Positions 11,450-23,854 are shown, numbered from the stretch's first letter. The stretch: 64,000 bases of DNA from Bolinopsis microptera (GCF_026151205.1 NC_087084.1:12799453-12863452), one strand, 5' to 3'. Made by a program: numbers and translations. The notes: generated by a model from the letters alone, not told the origin.

Positions 11450-11574
11450 GGTTACGGCCGTACTCGGTTGAATACACCCCATCTCGTTCGATCTGGGAAG
11501 TTAAGCAAACTGCGCCGGAGTTAGTACTTGGATGGGTGACCGCCTTGGGAATTCCCTGGTGCCGTTCTCCTTTT
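11450..11574 (+). rRNA. 5S rRNA, copy 14
   Basis: 125 nt. 5' arm GGTTACGGCC, 3' arm CCGTTCTCC, then TTTT. Confidence 0.95.
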
Positions 11575-11997
11575 GGCAATGATGTGTTAATTTCCTCATT
11601 GTTTGAGAGGGTGACCTTTTTTGGGTACCGTGACCCCTTAAAATGGCCCCCCCCATTTCATCTTCTGAATGGCCGGCCCATTATACCTGTGAAGAGGTCG
11701 GTTACAGTGTCAAAGAGGCACCTGTTATGTAGTGTGTGCAGCATCGTGCTGCATCTCCAAAACGTCCAATTTACATCCCTTTTAAGGTTGGTAATGGGAA
11801 GCCATTATGGCAACCATTGAGATGGTACAGGTGACCACTTTGGCGTTAAATTCATGCTATCTTGGACCTCACGTGTCTCATTACTTGCCACGCTCTGGAG
11901 TGGTAGCAAGGAAATATTTACAGATCGAGCTCAAGGAAAGTGCCTAGGTTGGGGACATATTATAAGTAGGCTGGGACCATCAATGGGCAGTTTTAAT

Positions 11998-12118
11998 ACT
12001 TTCTACACTTACTAATTAACAAATTAATTTGAGGTTAAGATTAAGTTCCAAGTGTAACGGGTTCTCTACCGGAGAACCAGACTTCACATCTTTTGGTAAG
12101 CCTTCCACAAGGAGGGCT
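11998..12118 (+). ncRNA. Candidate SL RNA, copy 14
   Basis: Donor GTTAAG at 12034; ATCTTTTGGTAAG and full terminal stem-loop are intact. Confidence 0.7.
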
Positions 12119-12341
12119 CTATATTAAAACGATGCAATAATAAGATAAACAGAGCCTCCCGGTATTGATCCCGACAGCCAGCTCCGAGATTCATGTTCCT
12201 CTTAGCATGGTTTTGTGTTAACATACTAAAAGTAGCCGCAATGTTTGTTACAATAAAGTGCTATGCGCCAGCCATAAAACTTGTTGCAGGAACTGAGGAA
12301 TTAATTTTTAAATTGATAAGTGGCGTAATTTCATAACTTTC

Positions 12342-12463
12342 GGATCGGCATACTTCGGTTGAATACACCCCATCTCGTTCGATCTGGGTGAGTTATGCAA
12401 CTGCAGGCCGGGTTCAGTACTTGGATGGGTGACCGACTGGGATTTCCGGTTGCCGTATCTTTT
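12342..12463 (+). rRNA. 5S rRNA, copy 15
   Basis: 122 nt. 5' arm shortened to GGATCGGC; C-box TACTTGGATGGGTGACC is intact. Confidence 0.95.
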
Positions 12464-12862
12464 GCAAATGATTTGTTAATTCTCTTTTTGTGAGGGTGAC
12501 CCTTTTTTGGGGTACGTGACCCTAAATGCCCCCCCATTTCATTGAATGGCAGGCCAAACCTGAGAAGTGTCCCGGAATCAGTGTCAAGAGCACTGTGTGT
12601 TTGTGTGTTGCAGCATCGAGCTGCATCTCCAACACGTCAATTACATTCCTTGTAAGGTGGCTAATGGGAAAGCCATTATGGGCAAATGAAGATGGTCAGG
12701 ATTCGTGACACTTTGGCGATAATTCCTGCTACTTGTGATCTCTAACGTGTCCATTACTTCGCTCTGGAGTGGTTGCAGGAAATCTTTCTATGATCCGATA
12801 GCAAGGAAAAGAGCTAGGTGACTATAAGTAGGCCTGCGGACCATTCATGGGGCAGTTTTATT

Positions 12863-12978
12863 ACTTTCAAACATACTATATAACAATAAATTTGGGTAAG
12901 ATTAAGTTCAAATGTGTTACTGGTTCTCTCCCGGAGACCAGACTTCACTTATGTTGGAAGCCTTCCACAAGGAGGGCT
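12863..12978 (+). ncRNA. Candidate SL RNA, copy 15
   Basis: Donor GTAAG at 12896 after TTTGG; Sm-like region degraded to TTATGTTGG. Confidence 0.67.
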
Positions 12979-13204
12979 CTAATAAACGATGCAATAATTA
13001 AGGATAAAAACAGAGCGCCGGTATGTATCCCGACCGCCAGGCTCCGAGTCATGTCTATTTGCCATGGTTTTGTGATCACAACCAAAAAAGTACGCCAGCA
13101 ATGTTGGTACAATCAAAGTGCTAATCGCCTTCCATTTAAAACTAATATTTGCAGGGAACTGTGGAATTAATTATTAATGTAGTGGCGTATTTTCATTAAC
13201 TTTC

Positions 13205-13329
13205 GGATTTCGGCCACTACTAGTTGAATTCGCCCCATCTCGTTCGATCTGGGAAGGTTTAAGCAACTGCAGGCGGGTTAGTACTGGTTGCGGTGACCGG
13301 CCTGGGAATCCCGGTTGCCGTATCCTTTT
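13205..13329 (+). rRNA. 5S rRNA, copy 16
   Basis: 125 nt. 5' arm GGATTTCGG; GCCGTATCCTTTT at the 3' end. Confidence 0.95.
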
Positions 13330-13743
13330 GCAAATGATTTGTTAATTTCCTCCATTTTTTGAGAGGGTGACCCTTTTTAGGGTAACGTGACCTAAAATTG
13401 GCCCCCCCATTTCATCTGGAATGGCCGGCCAAACCTGGAGGAAGAGGTCGGTAACAGTGTCAAGAGCACTGTGTATGTGTGTGTGCAGCAGCGTGCTGGC
13501 ATCTCCTACACGTCAATTTACATCCCTTTTAAGGTGGCTAATGGGTAAGCCATTTATGGGGCAACATGAGGATGGTCAGGTGACACTTTGGCGTAAATAC
13601 ATTGCTTTACTTTGTGACCTCACGGTGTCTCTTTACATTGCCGCACTGGAGGGTAGCAGGGAATATTCTACTGATTCGAGCAAGGGAAAGAGCCTAGGTT
13701 GACAGATATGTAGGCCTGGGACCACTCAATTGGGCAGTTGTTT

Positions 13744-13861
13744 ACTTTCATAACACTACTTTTTAACAAATAATTGAGGTATGATTAAGGTCCAATGTGT
13801 ATCTGCGTTCTCCCGGAGACCAGACTTCAATCTTTTGTTGCCTTCCACAAGGAGGGGGGCT
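13744..13861 (+). ncRNA. Candidate SL RNA, copy 16
   Basis: Donor GTATG at 13779; extra G residues in the terminal arm (GGAGGGGGGCT). Confidence 0.68.
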
Positions 13862-14080
13862 CTTACTATACAGAATAATAAAAGATAACAGAGTCCCGGT
13901 ATTGTATCACCGCAGCCAGCTACGAGTCATGTCCTCTTAGCATTGGTTTTGTGTTCACAACCAAAAAGTAGCCAGCAATGTTGTTTACAATCATAGTGCT
14001 AATCGCCAGCTCATAATACTAATATTTGCAGGAACAGGTAATTAATTTATTAAATGTAGTGGCCGTAATTCATAACTTTC

Positions 14081-14203
14081 GGATACGGCCTTACTCGGTT
14101 GAATACACCCATCTCGTTACGATCTGGGAAGTTAAGCAACTGCAGGCCGGGTTAGTACTTGGAAAGGGTGACCGGCCGGGAATTCCCGGTGCCGTATCCT
14201 TTT
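14081..14203 (+). rRNA. 5S rRNA, copy 17
   Basis: 123 nt. One of the cleanest copies: both helix arms, A-box core and T4 are intact. Confidence 0.96.
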
Positions 14204-14607
14204 GCCAAATGATTTGTTAATTTGCTATTTTTTGAGAGCGGTGACCCTTTTTTGGTAACGTGACCCCTAAATATGGCCCCCCATTTTCATCGGAATGGCG
14301 GCCAAACCTGGAGAGAGGTCGGATACAGTGTCAGAGACACTTGTGATGTAGTGTGTGCTAGCATCGAGCTGCTTCTCCAAACACGTCCATTCATCCCTTT
14401 TAAGGTGCTAATGGGAAAGCCTTTATTGGGCAACTTGAGATGGTCTCTGGTGACCACTTTGCGTTAAATCAGGCTATTTGTGACCTCACGTGTATATTAC
14501 TTGCCGTCTGGTGGGTTGCAAGGATAATATTATACAGATCCGAGCAAGGAAAGAGCTAGGTTGACATATAAGTAGGCCTGGCGACCACTTCAATGGGCAG
14601 TTGTTAT

Positions 14608-14719
14608 ACTTCAACAATACTATTGTACAATGAATTTGAGGTAGATTTAAGTTCAATGTGTATCTGGTTCTCTCCGGAGACCAGACTTCACATTCTTTTG
14701 TAAGCCTTCACAGGAGGCT
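14608..14719 (+). ncRNA. Candidate SL RNA, copy 17
   Basis: Donor GTAG at 14641 after ATTTGAG; first hairpin with TCCG loop intact. Confidence 0.7.
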
Positions 14720-14942
14720 CTAATAAAACGATGAATAATAAAGATACAGAGGCCCCGGTTTTGTTATTCCGACAGCCAGAGCTTCCGAGTCATGTCTCCC
14801 TTAGCATGGTTTTGTGATCACTACCAATAAAGTAGCCAGCAATGTGGTTACAATCAAAGGTAATCGCAGCCATAAAACTAATATTTGCAGGATGGAGGAA
14901 TTAATTATTATATGTAGTGGGCCGTAATTTCTATATACTGTC

Positions 14943-15072
14943 GTGATACGGCCATACTCGGCTTGAATTACACCCCATCTCGTTCGAACTCTGGGAGTTA
15001 GCAACTGCAGGCCGCACGGTTAGTACTTGGATGGGTGACAGCTCCTGGGAATTCCCGGTTGCCGTATCCTTT
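14943..15072 (+). rRNA. 5S rRNA, copy 18
   Basis: 130 nt. 5' arm GTGATACGG; several single inserted bases. Confidence 0.94.
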
Positions 15073-15494
15073 GCAAATTGATTTTGTTAATGTTTCCTCA
15101 TTTTTTGATGAGGGTGACACTTTTTTGGAGTATAACGTGGACCCCTTAATGGCCCCCCCCATTTATCTGAATGGCCGGCCAAACCTGAGATGAAGGTCGG
15201 AACGGTGCAAGAGAACTGTGATCGTAGTGTGGGCAGCATCGAAGCTGCATCTCTACAAGTCCAATTACATCCTTTTTAAGGTGGCTAAGGGGAAAAGCCC
15301 ATTATGGGCAATACATGTTAATGATGGTCAGGTGGACCACTTTGGCGTTTTAATCTGCTATCTTGTGGACCTCACGTGGTTATTACTTGCCGCTCTGGAG
15401 GGTAGCACGGGAAATATTCTACAGGATCCGAGCATGGATAAGAGCTAGGTTGACATCTAAGTAGGCCTGGGACACTCAAGGAGGCAGTTTTAAT

Positions 15495-15614
15495 ACTTTC
15501 CAACACTAATCTTTGACAAATAATTTGAGGTAAGATTAAGTATCCAATGTGTATACGGGTTTCTCTCGGAGACCAGATTACTTCCCTTTTGGTATGCCTT
15601 CCACATGGAGGGCT
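15495..15614 (+). ncRNA. Candidate SL RNA, copy 18
   Basis: Donor GTAAG at 15530 after TAATTTGAG; GGAGACCAG arm intact. Confidence 0.7.
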
Positions 15615-15840
15615 CTTATAAACGATTAATAATAAAGATAAACAGAGCTCCCGGTTTTGGATCCCGACAAGCCAGCTCGAGTCATGTCTCTTAGCCATGG
15701 TTTTGTGTTCACAACCAAAAAATGTAGCCAGCATTGTTGTTTCAGTCCATGTTGCTAATCGCCAGCAATATAACTAATATTTGCAGGAAACTGAGGAATA
15801 ATTTTATTATAATTTGTAGTGGCCGTAATTTCTAACTTTC

Positions 15841-15967
15841 GGATACGGGCCTACTCGGTTGAATACCCCCCCATCTCGTTCGATCCTGCGGAAGCTAAGC
15901 AACTGCTCAGGCCGGGTGTTAGGACTGGATGGGTGACCGCCTGGGTATTCCGGTGCCGTATTCTTTT
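15841..15967 (+). rRNA. 5S rRNA, copy 19
   Basis: 127 nt. A-box reads AGCTAAGCAACTGC, otherwise near consensus. Confidence 0.95.
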
Positions 15968-16380
15968 GCAAATTGATTTGTTTAAATTTCCTTTTTTTTG
16001 AGAGGGTGTCCCTTTTTTGGTAACGTGACCCCTAAAATGGCCCCCCCATTTCATCTGATGGTCCGGCCAATACTGAGAAGAGGTCGGTACAGTGTCAAGG
16101 CACTGTGATGTAGTGTGTGCAGGCATCGAGCTGCAATCTCCAACACGTCCTAATTACATCCCCTTTTAAGGGTGGCTTATAGGGAAAGCCATTATGGGCA
16201 ACATGAGATGGTCGGGTGACCACTTTGCGTTAAATCATGCTATTTGTGGACCCTCACGTGTCTCATTTACTTGCCGCTCCGGATGGTGCAAGGTAAATAT
16301 TCTACAGATCGACCAAGGAAAGGAGCTTGGTTGACATCATAAGTAGGCCTGGGACCATACATCAATGGGGGCTGTTTTTA

Positions 16381-16501
16381 ATTCTTTCCAACTCTACTAT
16401 TAACAAAATAATTGAGGTAAGATTAGTTCCATGTGTAAAATCTTGGTTCCTCCGGAGACCAGAACTTCACTTCTTTTGGTTAGCCTTCCTCAAGGAGGGC
16501 T
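16381..16501 (+). ncRNA. Candidate SL RNA, copy 19
   Basis: Donor GTAAG at 16417 after TTGAG; TCTTTTGG Sm-like core. Confidence 0.7.
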
Positions 16502-16740
16502 CTTAATAAACGTTGCATTAATAAAGATATAAACAGAGCTCCCGGTATTGTATCCCGATCAGGCCAGCTTCGGTGGTCATGCTCATCCGTAGCATGGTTT
16601 TGTGATCACATACCTAAATGTAGCCAGCACTGTTGTTATCAATCAAAGTGCTAATCGCCAGCCTATAAAAACTATTATCTTGCAGGAAAACTGAGGAATT
16701 AACATTATTCACTGTAGTGGCCGTAATTTCATAACTTTCG

Positions 16741-16860
16741 GGATACGGGCCATACTCGGTTGAATACACCCCATCTCGTTATGATCTGGAAAGTTAAGCA
16801 ACTGCGGACGGGTGTACTTGGATGGGTGACCGCCTGGGAATTCCGGTGCCGTATCCTTTT
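16741..16860 (+). rRNA. 5S rRNA, copy 20
   Basis: 120 nt. Arms and T4 intact; GCAGGCCGG is reduced to GCGGACGG. Confidence 0.95.
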
Positions 16861-17272
16861 GCAAAACTGATTTGTTTATTCCTTCATTTTTGTTGAGAGG
16901 GGGACCCTTTTTGGGTAAATCGTGACCCCTTAAAATGGCCCACCCATTTCATCTGAATGGACGGCCAAACCTGAGATGAGGTCGGAACTGTGTCAAGTAG
17001 CCACTGTGATGTTAGCTGTGTGCAGATCGAGCTGCATCTCCAACACGTCCTACTTACATCACCTTTTTAGGTTGGCTAAGGGAAGCCATTATGGGCAAAA
17101 TGAGATGGTCGGGGACCACTTTGGCGTGAAATATGCTATCTTGTGAACTCACGTGTCTCATTACTTGCCGCTCTCTGGAGGGTAGCTAGGATATTTTTTA
17201 GACAGATCAGTGCAGGAAAGAGCTAGGTTGAATATAAGTAGGCCTGGCGACACAATCAATGGGCAGTTTAAT

Positions 17273-17393
17273 ACTTTCAACACTACTATATAACACAAAT
17301 AATTTGAGGTATGATTAAGGCCAATGGTGTAACTGGTTCTCTCCGGCGACCAGACTGCAACATCTTTTGGTAGCTCTTCCACAAGGTGGGCAT
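17273..17393 (+). ncRNA. Candidate SL RNA, copy 20
   Basis: Donor GTATG at 17309; ATCTTTTGG intact; terminal stem noisy. Confidence 0.69.
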
Positions 17394-17623
17394 CTAATTA
17401 AAACGATGCAATAATTAAGTAAACTGAGACTCCGGGTTTGTATCCCGACAGCCGCTCCGAGTCATGTCTCGTAGCATGGTTCTTGTGATCACAATACCTC
17501 TAAAAAGTAGCCAGCAATGTTGTTACATTCAAGTGCTAAATGCACTGCCTTAAACAAACTAATATTTGCCAGGAACTGAGGAATTAATTATTTAATGTAG
17601 TGGCCGTATTTTCATAAACTTTC

Positions 17624-17754
17624 GGATACGGACATACTAGGTGGTCATCACACCCGCCATTCGTTCGATCTGGGTAGTTAAAGCAACTGCAGGCCGGGGT
17701 TTGTACTTTTATGGGTGACGCCTGGGATTCCCGGTGCCCTCGTCTTCACTTTTT
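17624..17754 (+). rRNA. 5S rRNA, copy 21
   Basis: 131 nt. 3' arm disturbed (GCCCTCGTCTTCAC) before TTTTT. Confidence 0.94.
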
Positions 17755-18163
17755 GCAAATGTCTTTTGTTAATTTCCTACATTTTTGAGAGGGTGACCAT
17801 TTTGGTAACGTGACCCTAACATTGGCCCACCCATTTCATCTGATATGGCGGCCAAACCTGAGAAGAGGTCGGATCGTGTACTAAGTGCACTGTGATGTTG
17901 TTGTGTGCTCGCATCGAGCTGCATCTCCAAACTCATACAAATTACATCCCTTTTAAGGAGGCTAATGGGAAAGCCATTATGGGCACATGAGTGGTCAGGA
18001 TGAAACACTTTGGCGTTATAATCATTGCTATCTTGTGACCTCACGTGTCGCATTTCTTGCCGCTTCTGGAGCGGTAGCAAGGGAATATATTCTACAGATC
18101 CGTGCAGGAAAGAGCTAGGTGCTTATAAGTAGGCCTAGGGACAACTCAATGGGCAGTTTTCAT

Positions 18164-18282
18164 ACTTTCAACACTACGATATAACAAATATTTGAGTAAG
18201 ATTATGTTCAATTGTGTATACTGGTTCTTCTCCCGGAGACCAGTTCACTATCTTGTGGTAAGCCATTCCACAAGGGAGGGCT
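18164..18282 (+). ncRNA. Candidate SL RNA, copy 21
   Basis: Donor GTAAG at 18196 directly after TTTGA; Sm-like region TATCTTGTGG. Confidence 0.68.
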
Positions 18283-18505
18283 CTAATAAACGATGGATTA
18301 ATAAGATAAACAGAGCTCCCGGTATTGTATCACCGACAGCAGCTCCGTGTCTATGTCCTCTTGCTTGGTTTTGTGATCACAACCAAAAAGTAGCCAGCTT
18401 GTTGTTTCAAATGCATGTGCTAATCGCAGCCTTAAAACTAATATTTGCAGGAACTGAGGAAGTAATTATTAATTGTTAGTGGCCCGTAATTTCAATATAC
18501 CTTTC

Positions 18506-18632
18506 GGTTACGGCCATATCGTTGAATACACCCATCTCGTTTAGAATCTGGGAGTTAAGCAACTGCAGGACGGGTTAGTACATTGGAATGGGTGACCGCT
18601 GGGAATTCCCCGCATGGGGGTCCGTATCTTTT
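18506..18632 (+). rRNA. 5S rRNA, copy 22
   Basis: 127 nt. CGCATGGGGG is inserted in the last helix before TCCGTATC. Confidence 0.94.
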
Positions 18633-19048
18633 GAACTAACTTGAGTTGTTTTTTCCTATTTTTGGAGGGGTCACCCTTTTTTGGCGTAACGTGACCCCTA
18701 AAATGGCCCCCCCCTGTTTCATCTGAATGGCCGGCCAAACCTGTGAAGAGGTCGGAACGTGTCAAGAGCACTGTGTTGGTTGTGTGGGCAGCACTCGAGC
18801 TGCTTCCCCAACACGTCCAATGACATCCCTTTTAAAGGTGGCTTATGGGAAGGCATTATGGCAACTATGATGATGGTCAGGTGACCACCTTTGGCGTTTT
18901 ATTCATGCTATTTTGTGACCTCACGTGTTCTCATTTACTTGCAGCTCTGGTGGGTTGCAAGGAAATATGCTACAGATCGAGCAAGGAAAGAGCTGAGGGT
19001 GACATATAAGTAGGCAATGGGACCTACCTCTATGGGCAGTTTGTATAT

Positions 19049-19165
19049 ACTTCAACACGAAGATATATCATTTAATTTGTGGTAAGGATTTAGTTCAATG
19101 TGTGTAAAACTGGTTCTCTCGGTGACCAGACTGACATCTTTTGGTAAGCCTTCACAAGGAGGGCT
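19049..19165 (+). ncRNA. Candidate SL RNA, copy 22
   Basis: Donor GTAAG at 19082 after TTTGTG; ATCTTTTGGTAAG intact. Confidence 0.69.
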
Positions 19166-19390
19166 CTAATAAAGATGCAATATAACGACTAAACAGAAGC
19201 TCCTGGTATTGTCATCCCGACAGCCAGCTCGAGTCATGTCTTCCTTAGCATGGCTTTGTGGCACCAACCATAAAGTATGCCAGCCCATATGTTGTTACAT
19301 TCAAGTTTGCTAATCGCAAGCCGTTAAAACTAATATTTGCAGGAAGGAGGAACTTAATTATTAAATGTGTGGCCGTATTTCATAACTTTC

Positions 19391-19505
19391 GGATCGGCCT
19401 TACTCGGTGAATACCCCCATCATCGTTCGTTTGGAAGTTAAGCACACTGCAGGCGGGTTAGTACTTGGATGGGTGACCGCTAGGGAATTCGGTGCGTATC
19501 CTTTT
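19391..19505 (+). rRNA. 5S rRNA, copy 23
   Basis: 115 nt, the shortest copy, through scattered single deletions rather than one gap. Confidence 0.94.
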
Positions 19506-19914
19506 GCAAATGATTTGTTAATTTCCCTCATTTTTTGGATGAGGGTGACCCTTTTTTGGGTAACGTGAACCCTTAAAAGTCCCCCCAGTTTCATTGAATG
19601 GCCGGCCAAACCTGAGAAGATGGTCCGGAAACAGTGTCTAAGCAGCACTGTGGATGTAGTGTGTGCAGCATCGAGAGGCATCTCCAACACGTCCAATTAC
19701 CATCCCTTTTAAGGTGGCTATTGGAATAGCCATTATGGGCACATGAGTTGGTCAGGTGACCACTTTGGCCGTTAAATCATGCTATCTTGTGACCTCACGT
19801 GTCGCCATTACTTCGACGCTCTGGTGGGTAGCAAGGAAATATCTACAGATCGAGAAGGAAAGAGCTAGGTTGAACTTATAAGTAGGCCTGGGACACTCAA
19901 TGGGCAGTTTTAAT

Positions 19915-20036
19915 TCTTTCAACACCTATATATAACAAATATTTGAGGTTTAAAGATTAGTTCCAATGTGTAAATGGTTCTCTCCGGCGACCAAGACTTC
20001 AACATCTTTTTGGTAAGCCTTCCACATGGAAGGGCT
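19915..20036 (+). ncRNA. Candidate SL RNA, copy 23
   Basis: Donor GTTTAAAG at 19948; ATCTTTTTGG, one T longer than most. Confidence 0.69.
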
Positions 20037-20267
20037 CATAATAAACGATTGCAATAATCAAAGGATAAACCGATCCCGGTTTTGTATCCCGACAAGCCAG
20101 CTCCGGTCATGTCTCTTAGCTTTGGTTTTGTGATCACAACCATAAAGTAGCCAGCAATGTTGTTGTAACAATCAAAGTGCTTAATCGACAGCCATAAAAC
20201 TATTATTTGCAGGGGAACTGAGGAAAGTAATTATTTTAATTGTAGTGGCTCGTAATTTCTAACTTTC

Positions 20268-20394
20268 GGATCGGCCATACTCGGTTGAATACACACCCAT
20301 CTCGTTCGACTCTGGGGAAGGTAAGCAACTGCAGGGCAGGGTTAGTACTTGGAGGGGTGCACCGCCTGGAATTCCGGTCTGCCGTACTCCTTTT
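20268..20394 (+). rRNA. 5S rRNA, copy 24
   Basis: 127 nt. 3' arm GCCGTACTCC; 5' arm GGATCGGCC. Confidence 0.95.
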
Positions 20395-20801
20395 GCAAAA
20401 TGATTTTGTTTAAATTTCTCATTTTTTGAGAGGGTGACCCTTTTTTGGGTAACGTGCCCTAATTGGACCCCACCCCATTTCATTGAATGTCCGGCTCAAA
20501 CCTCTGAGTAAGAGGTCGGACGGTGTCAAGAGCACTGTGGTGTAGTGTGTGCAGCATCGTGCTGGCATCTCCAAACCACGTCATTACATCACCTTGTAAG
20601 GTGGCTAATGGGAAAGCCCCATTACTGGGCAAACATGTGATGGTCAGGTGACACTTGGCGTTAAATCATGCTATCTTGTGACCTCACGGTCTCATTACTT
20701 GCGCTCTGTGGGAGGGTAGCAGGAAATATTCTACGATCCGAGCAGTAGAGCTAGGTAGACATATAAGTTGGCCTGGGAACATCAATGGGCCAGTTTTATA
20801 T

Positions 20802-20921
20802 ACTTTTTCAACATAACTATATAACAAATAATTTGAGGTAAGATTAAGTTCCAATGTGTAAACTGGTTCTCCCGGAGACCAGGACTTACATCTTATGGTT
20901 AAGCCTTCCACCAATGGGGCT
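20802..20921 (+). ncRNA. Candidate SL RNA, copy 24
   Basis: Donor GTAAG at 20838 after ATTTGAG; terminal stem weakened (AATGGGGCT). Confidence 0.69.
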
Positions 20922-21147
20922 TAAATTTACGTTGCTATAATATAAGATAAACCAGAGCTCCCGGTATTTGTATCCCGACAGCCAGCTCCGAGTCATGTCC
21001 TCTTAGCATGGTTTTGTGTATCACAACCAAAAAGTAGCCAGCAATGTTGTTACAATCAAAGTGCTTAATCGCCTGCCATAAAACTATTAATTTGCAGGAA
21101 CTGTGGAATTAATTATTAAATGTAGTGGCCGTATTCTCATAACTTTC

Positions 21148-21265
21148 GGATCGGCCCTACTCGGTTGAACTACACCCATCTCGTTTTCGTATCTGGGATT
21201 AAGCAACTGCAGGCCGGGTTTGTATGGATGGGTGACCGCTGGGAAATTCCCGGTGCGTATCCTTT
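21148..21265 (+). rRNA. 5S rRNA, copy 25
   Basis: 118 nt. 5' arm GGATCGGCC, 3' arm GTGCGTATCC. Confidence 0.95.
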
Positions 21266-21676
21266 GCAAATGATTGTTAATTTCCTCATCTTTTTTTGAG
21301 GGGAGACCCTTTTTTTGGGTAACTGGGACCACCTAAAATTGGCACCCCCCCCCATTTCATCTGATATGGCGGGCCCCAATCCTGAGAAGAGGTCGGTAAC
21401 GGTCAAGAGCTGTGAGGTAGTGTGTGCAGATCGAGCGTGCATCTCCAACACGTTTCCAATTACATCACTTTTAAGGTGGGCTAATGGGAAAGCCATTTGG
21501 GCAAAATCAGATGTCAGGTGACCACTTTGGCGTTAAATCATGCTTTCTTGTGACCTCCCGGGGTCATTACTTGCCGCTCTGGAGGGCTAGCAAGGGGAAA
21601 TATTTACAGATCGAGCTGGAAAGAGCTAGGTTGACATATAAGTAGGCCTCGGACACTTCAATTGGGCAGTTTTATT

Positions 21677-21801
21677 ACTTTCAAACACTTACTTATTATA
21701 TACAAATAATTGAGGTAAGATTAAGTTCCAATGTGTAACTGGTTCTCTCGGAGACAAGAAAGTCACCCATCTTTGTTGTAAGCCTTCCACAAGGCGGGGC
21801 T
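21677..21801 (+). ncRNA. Candidate SL RNA, copy 25
   Basis: Donor GTAAG at 21715; GTAAGATTAAGTTCC perfect. Confidence 0.7.
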
Positions 21802-22033
21802 CTAATAAACGATGCAATAATAAAGAATAAAAGAGCTCTCCGGTATGTATCCCGACAGCCAGTCCGAGTCATGGTCCTTTAGCATGGTTTTGTTGGATCA
21901 CAACCAAAAATGTAGCCACTGCAATGTTGTTTACCAATCAAAGTGTAATCCGCCAGGCCATTAAAACTAATATTTGCAGGAACAATGAGGAATTAAATTA
22001 TTAAATGTAGTGGCCGATAATTTCATAGCTTTC

Positions 22034-22175
22034 GGATACGGCCATACTCGGTTGAATACCTCCCCCATCCTCGTTCGATCTGGGAAGTTAAGGCAACTGC
22101 AGGCCGGGTTAGAAATGTTAGTAGTGGATGGGGTGGGACCGCCCTGGGAATTCCCGGGTGCCGCGTATCCTTTTT
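22034..22175 (+). rRNA. 5S rRNA, copy 26
   Basis: 142 nt. About 9 extra bases around GGTTAGAAATGTTAGTAG, looking like a partial duplication of GTTAGTA in the C-box region. Confidence 0.93.
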
Positions 22176-22572
22176 GCAAATGATTTGTTAATTTCCTCAT
22201 TTTTTGAGAGGGTGACCTTTTTGTGGGTAACGTTGACCCCAAAATGGCCCCCCCAAGTCATCTGAATTGCCGGCAAAACTGAGAAGAGGTCGGAACAGTG
22301 TCAAGAGCTTGTGATGTATGTGTGTGAGTCCGAGCTGCTCTCCATACACGTTCCCAATTACATTCCCTTTTAAGGTGGCTAATGGGAAGCCATTATGGGC
22401 AACATTGAGATGGTCAGGTGACCACTTTGGCGTTAATCATGCTATCTTTGTGACCGACGTGTTCTCATTACTTGACAGCTTGGAGGGTAGCAAGGAAATA
22501 TTCTCAGATCGAGAAGGAAGAGCTAGGTTGACATATATGTAGGCTGGGACCAACTCATATGGGCAGTTTTAT

Positions 22573-22695
22573 ACTTCAAACACTACTATATAAACATATA
22601 ATTTGTAGGGTAAGATAAGTTCCACTGTGTAACTGGTTCCTTCTCGGAGACCCGACTTCAAATCTTTTGGGGTAAGCACTTCCACATGGAGGGCT
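22573..22695 (+). ncRNA. Candidate SL RNA, copy 26
   Basis: Donor GTAAG at 22610 after TTTGTAGG; ATCTTTTGGGG. Confidence 0.69.
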
Positions 22696-22924
22696 CTATA
22701 AACGATCTGCAATAATTAAGATTATAAAAACAGACTCCGTGTTGTAATTCCCGGACAGCAGCTCCGAGTTCATGTCTACTTAGCAGGTTTGGTCAAAACC
22801 AAAAAGTAAGCCAGCAATTTTGTTACAATCAAAGTGCTAACGCCAGCCATTAAAACTAATATGTTTGCAGGAACTGAGGAAATTAATTTTATAATATGTA
22901 GTGGGCCGTTAATTTCATAACTTC

Positions 22925-23053
22925 GGAAACGACCATTACTCGGTTGAATATACCCCATCTCGTTCGATCTTGGAAGTTATGCAACAGCAGGCCGGTTAGG
23001 TCTCTTGGGATGGTTGACCGCCTGTGGAATTTCCGGGTGGGCCGTAAGTCTTT
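22925..23053 (+). rRNA. 5S rRNA, copy 27
   Basis: 129 nt. 5' arm GGAAACGACC and 3' arm GCCGTAAGTC are both altered. The GC-rich insert at 23079-23139 follows. Confidence 0.92.
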
Positions 23054-23078
23054 ATGCACTTGGATTGTTTGACTTTCC

Positions 23079-23139
23079 TGACCCTGCGCCCCCGGCTCCC
23101 CGGCCGTCCCACGCTGCGCCCCCGGCGCCTCACAACTTA
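23079..23139 (+). other. GC-rich insert unique to one unit
   Basis: About 60 bases of very GC-rich sequence replace the usual CATTTTTTGAGAGGGTGACC stretch after 5S copy 27. CTGCGCCCCCGGC occurs twice, at 23084-23096 and 23114-23126, exactly 30 bases apart. Nothing like it occurs in the other 71 units. Confidence 0.75.
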
Positions 23140-23516
23140 TTTGGGGTAACGTGACCCTAATTGCCCCCTCATCTTTCATCTGAATGGCCGGCCCATTCCT
23201 GAGAAGAGGTTTCGGAACAGTGTCAAGAAGCGCACTGTAATGTAGTTGTGTGCAGCATCGAGCTGCATCTCCAACACGTCCAATTTACTATGTCCCTTTT
23301 TAAGGTGGTAATGGGAAAGCCATTATGGGGGCGACATGAGATGGTCAGGTGGACCACTTTGGCGTTAAAGCATGCTAATACTTGTGACCTCACGTGTATC
23401 ATTACTTGCCGGCTCTGGTGGGTAGCAAGAAATATTTCTACTGGATCCGAGCAAGGTAAGAGCTAGGTTGAACTATAAGTAGGCCTGGGACACTCATTAT
23501 GGGCAGTTTTTTATAC

Positions 23517-23631
23517 TTTTCAACACTACTTATATAACAAATATTTTGAGGTAAGATTAAGTGCATGTGTTAACTGGTCTCTCCGGGAGCCCAGGCTTCA
23601 CATCTTTTGGTATGCCTTCACAAGGAGGGCT
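23517..23631 (+). ncRNA. Candidate SL RNA, copy 27
   Basis: Donor GTAAG at 23551 after TTTTGAG; ATCTTTTGG intact. Confidence 0.7.
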
Positions 23632-23854
23632 CTAATAAACGATGCATAATAAAGATAAACAGAAGCTCCGGTATTGTATCGACAGCCCGCTCCGAGTTCC
23701 ATGTCCCTCTTAGCATGGTTTTGTGATCACATCCAATAATTAGCCAGCAAAGTTGTTACAATCAAAGTGCTAATCCCAAGCCATAAAACTAATATTTGCA
23801 GGAAACTGAGGAATTAATTATTAAATGTTTGTGGCCGTAATTTCATTAACTTTC

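Noticed and set aside
22889-23179. Collagen-like GXX run (PGAQ, GEPGAQ) in the reverse translation of the GC-rich insert
   Set aside because: Only about 20 codons, arising from a GC-rich two-period repeat; no surrounding coding frame.
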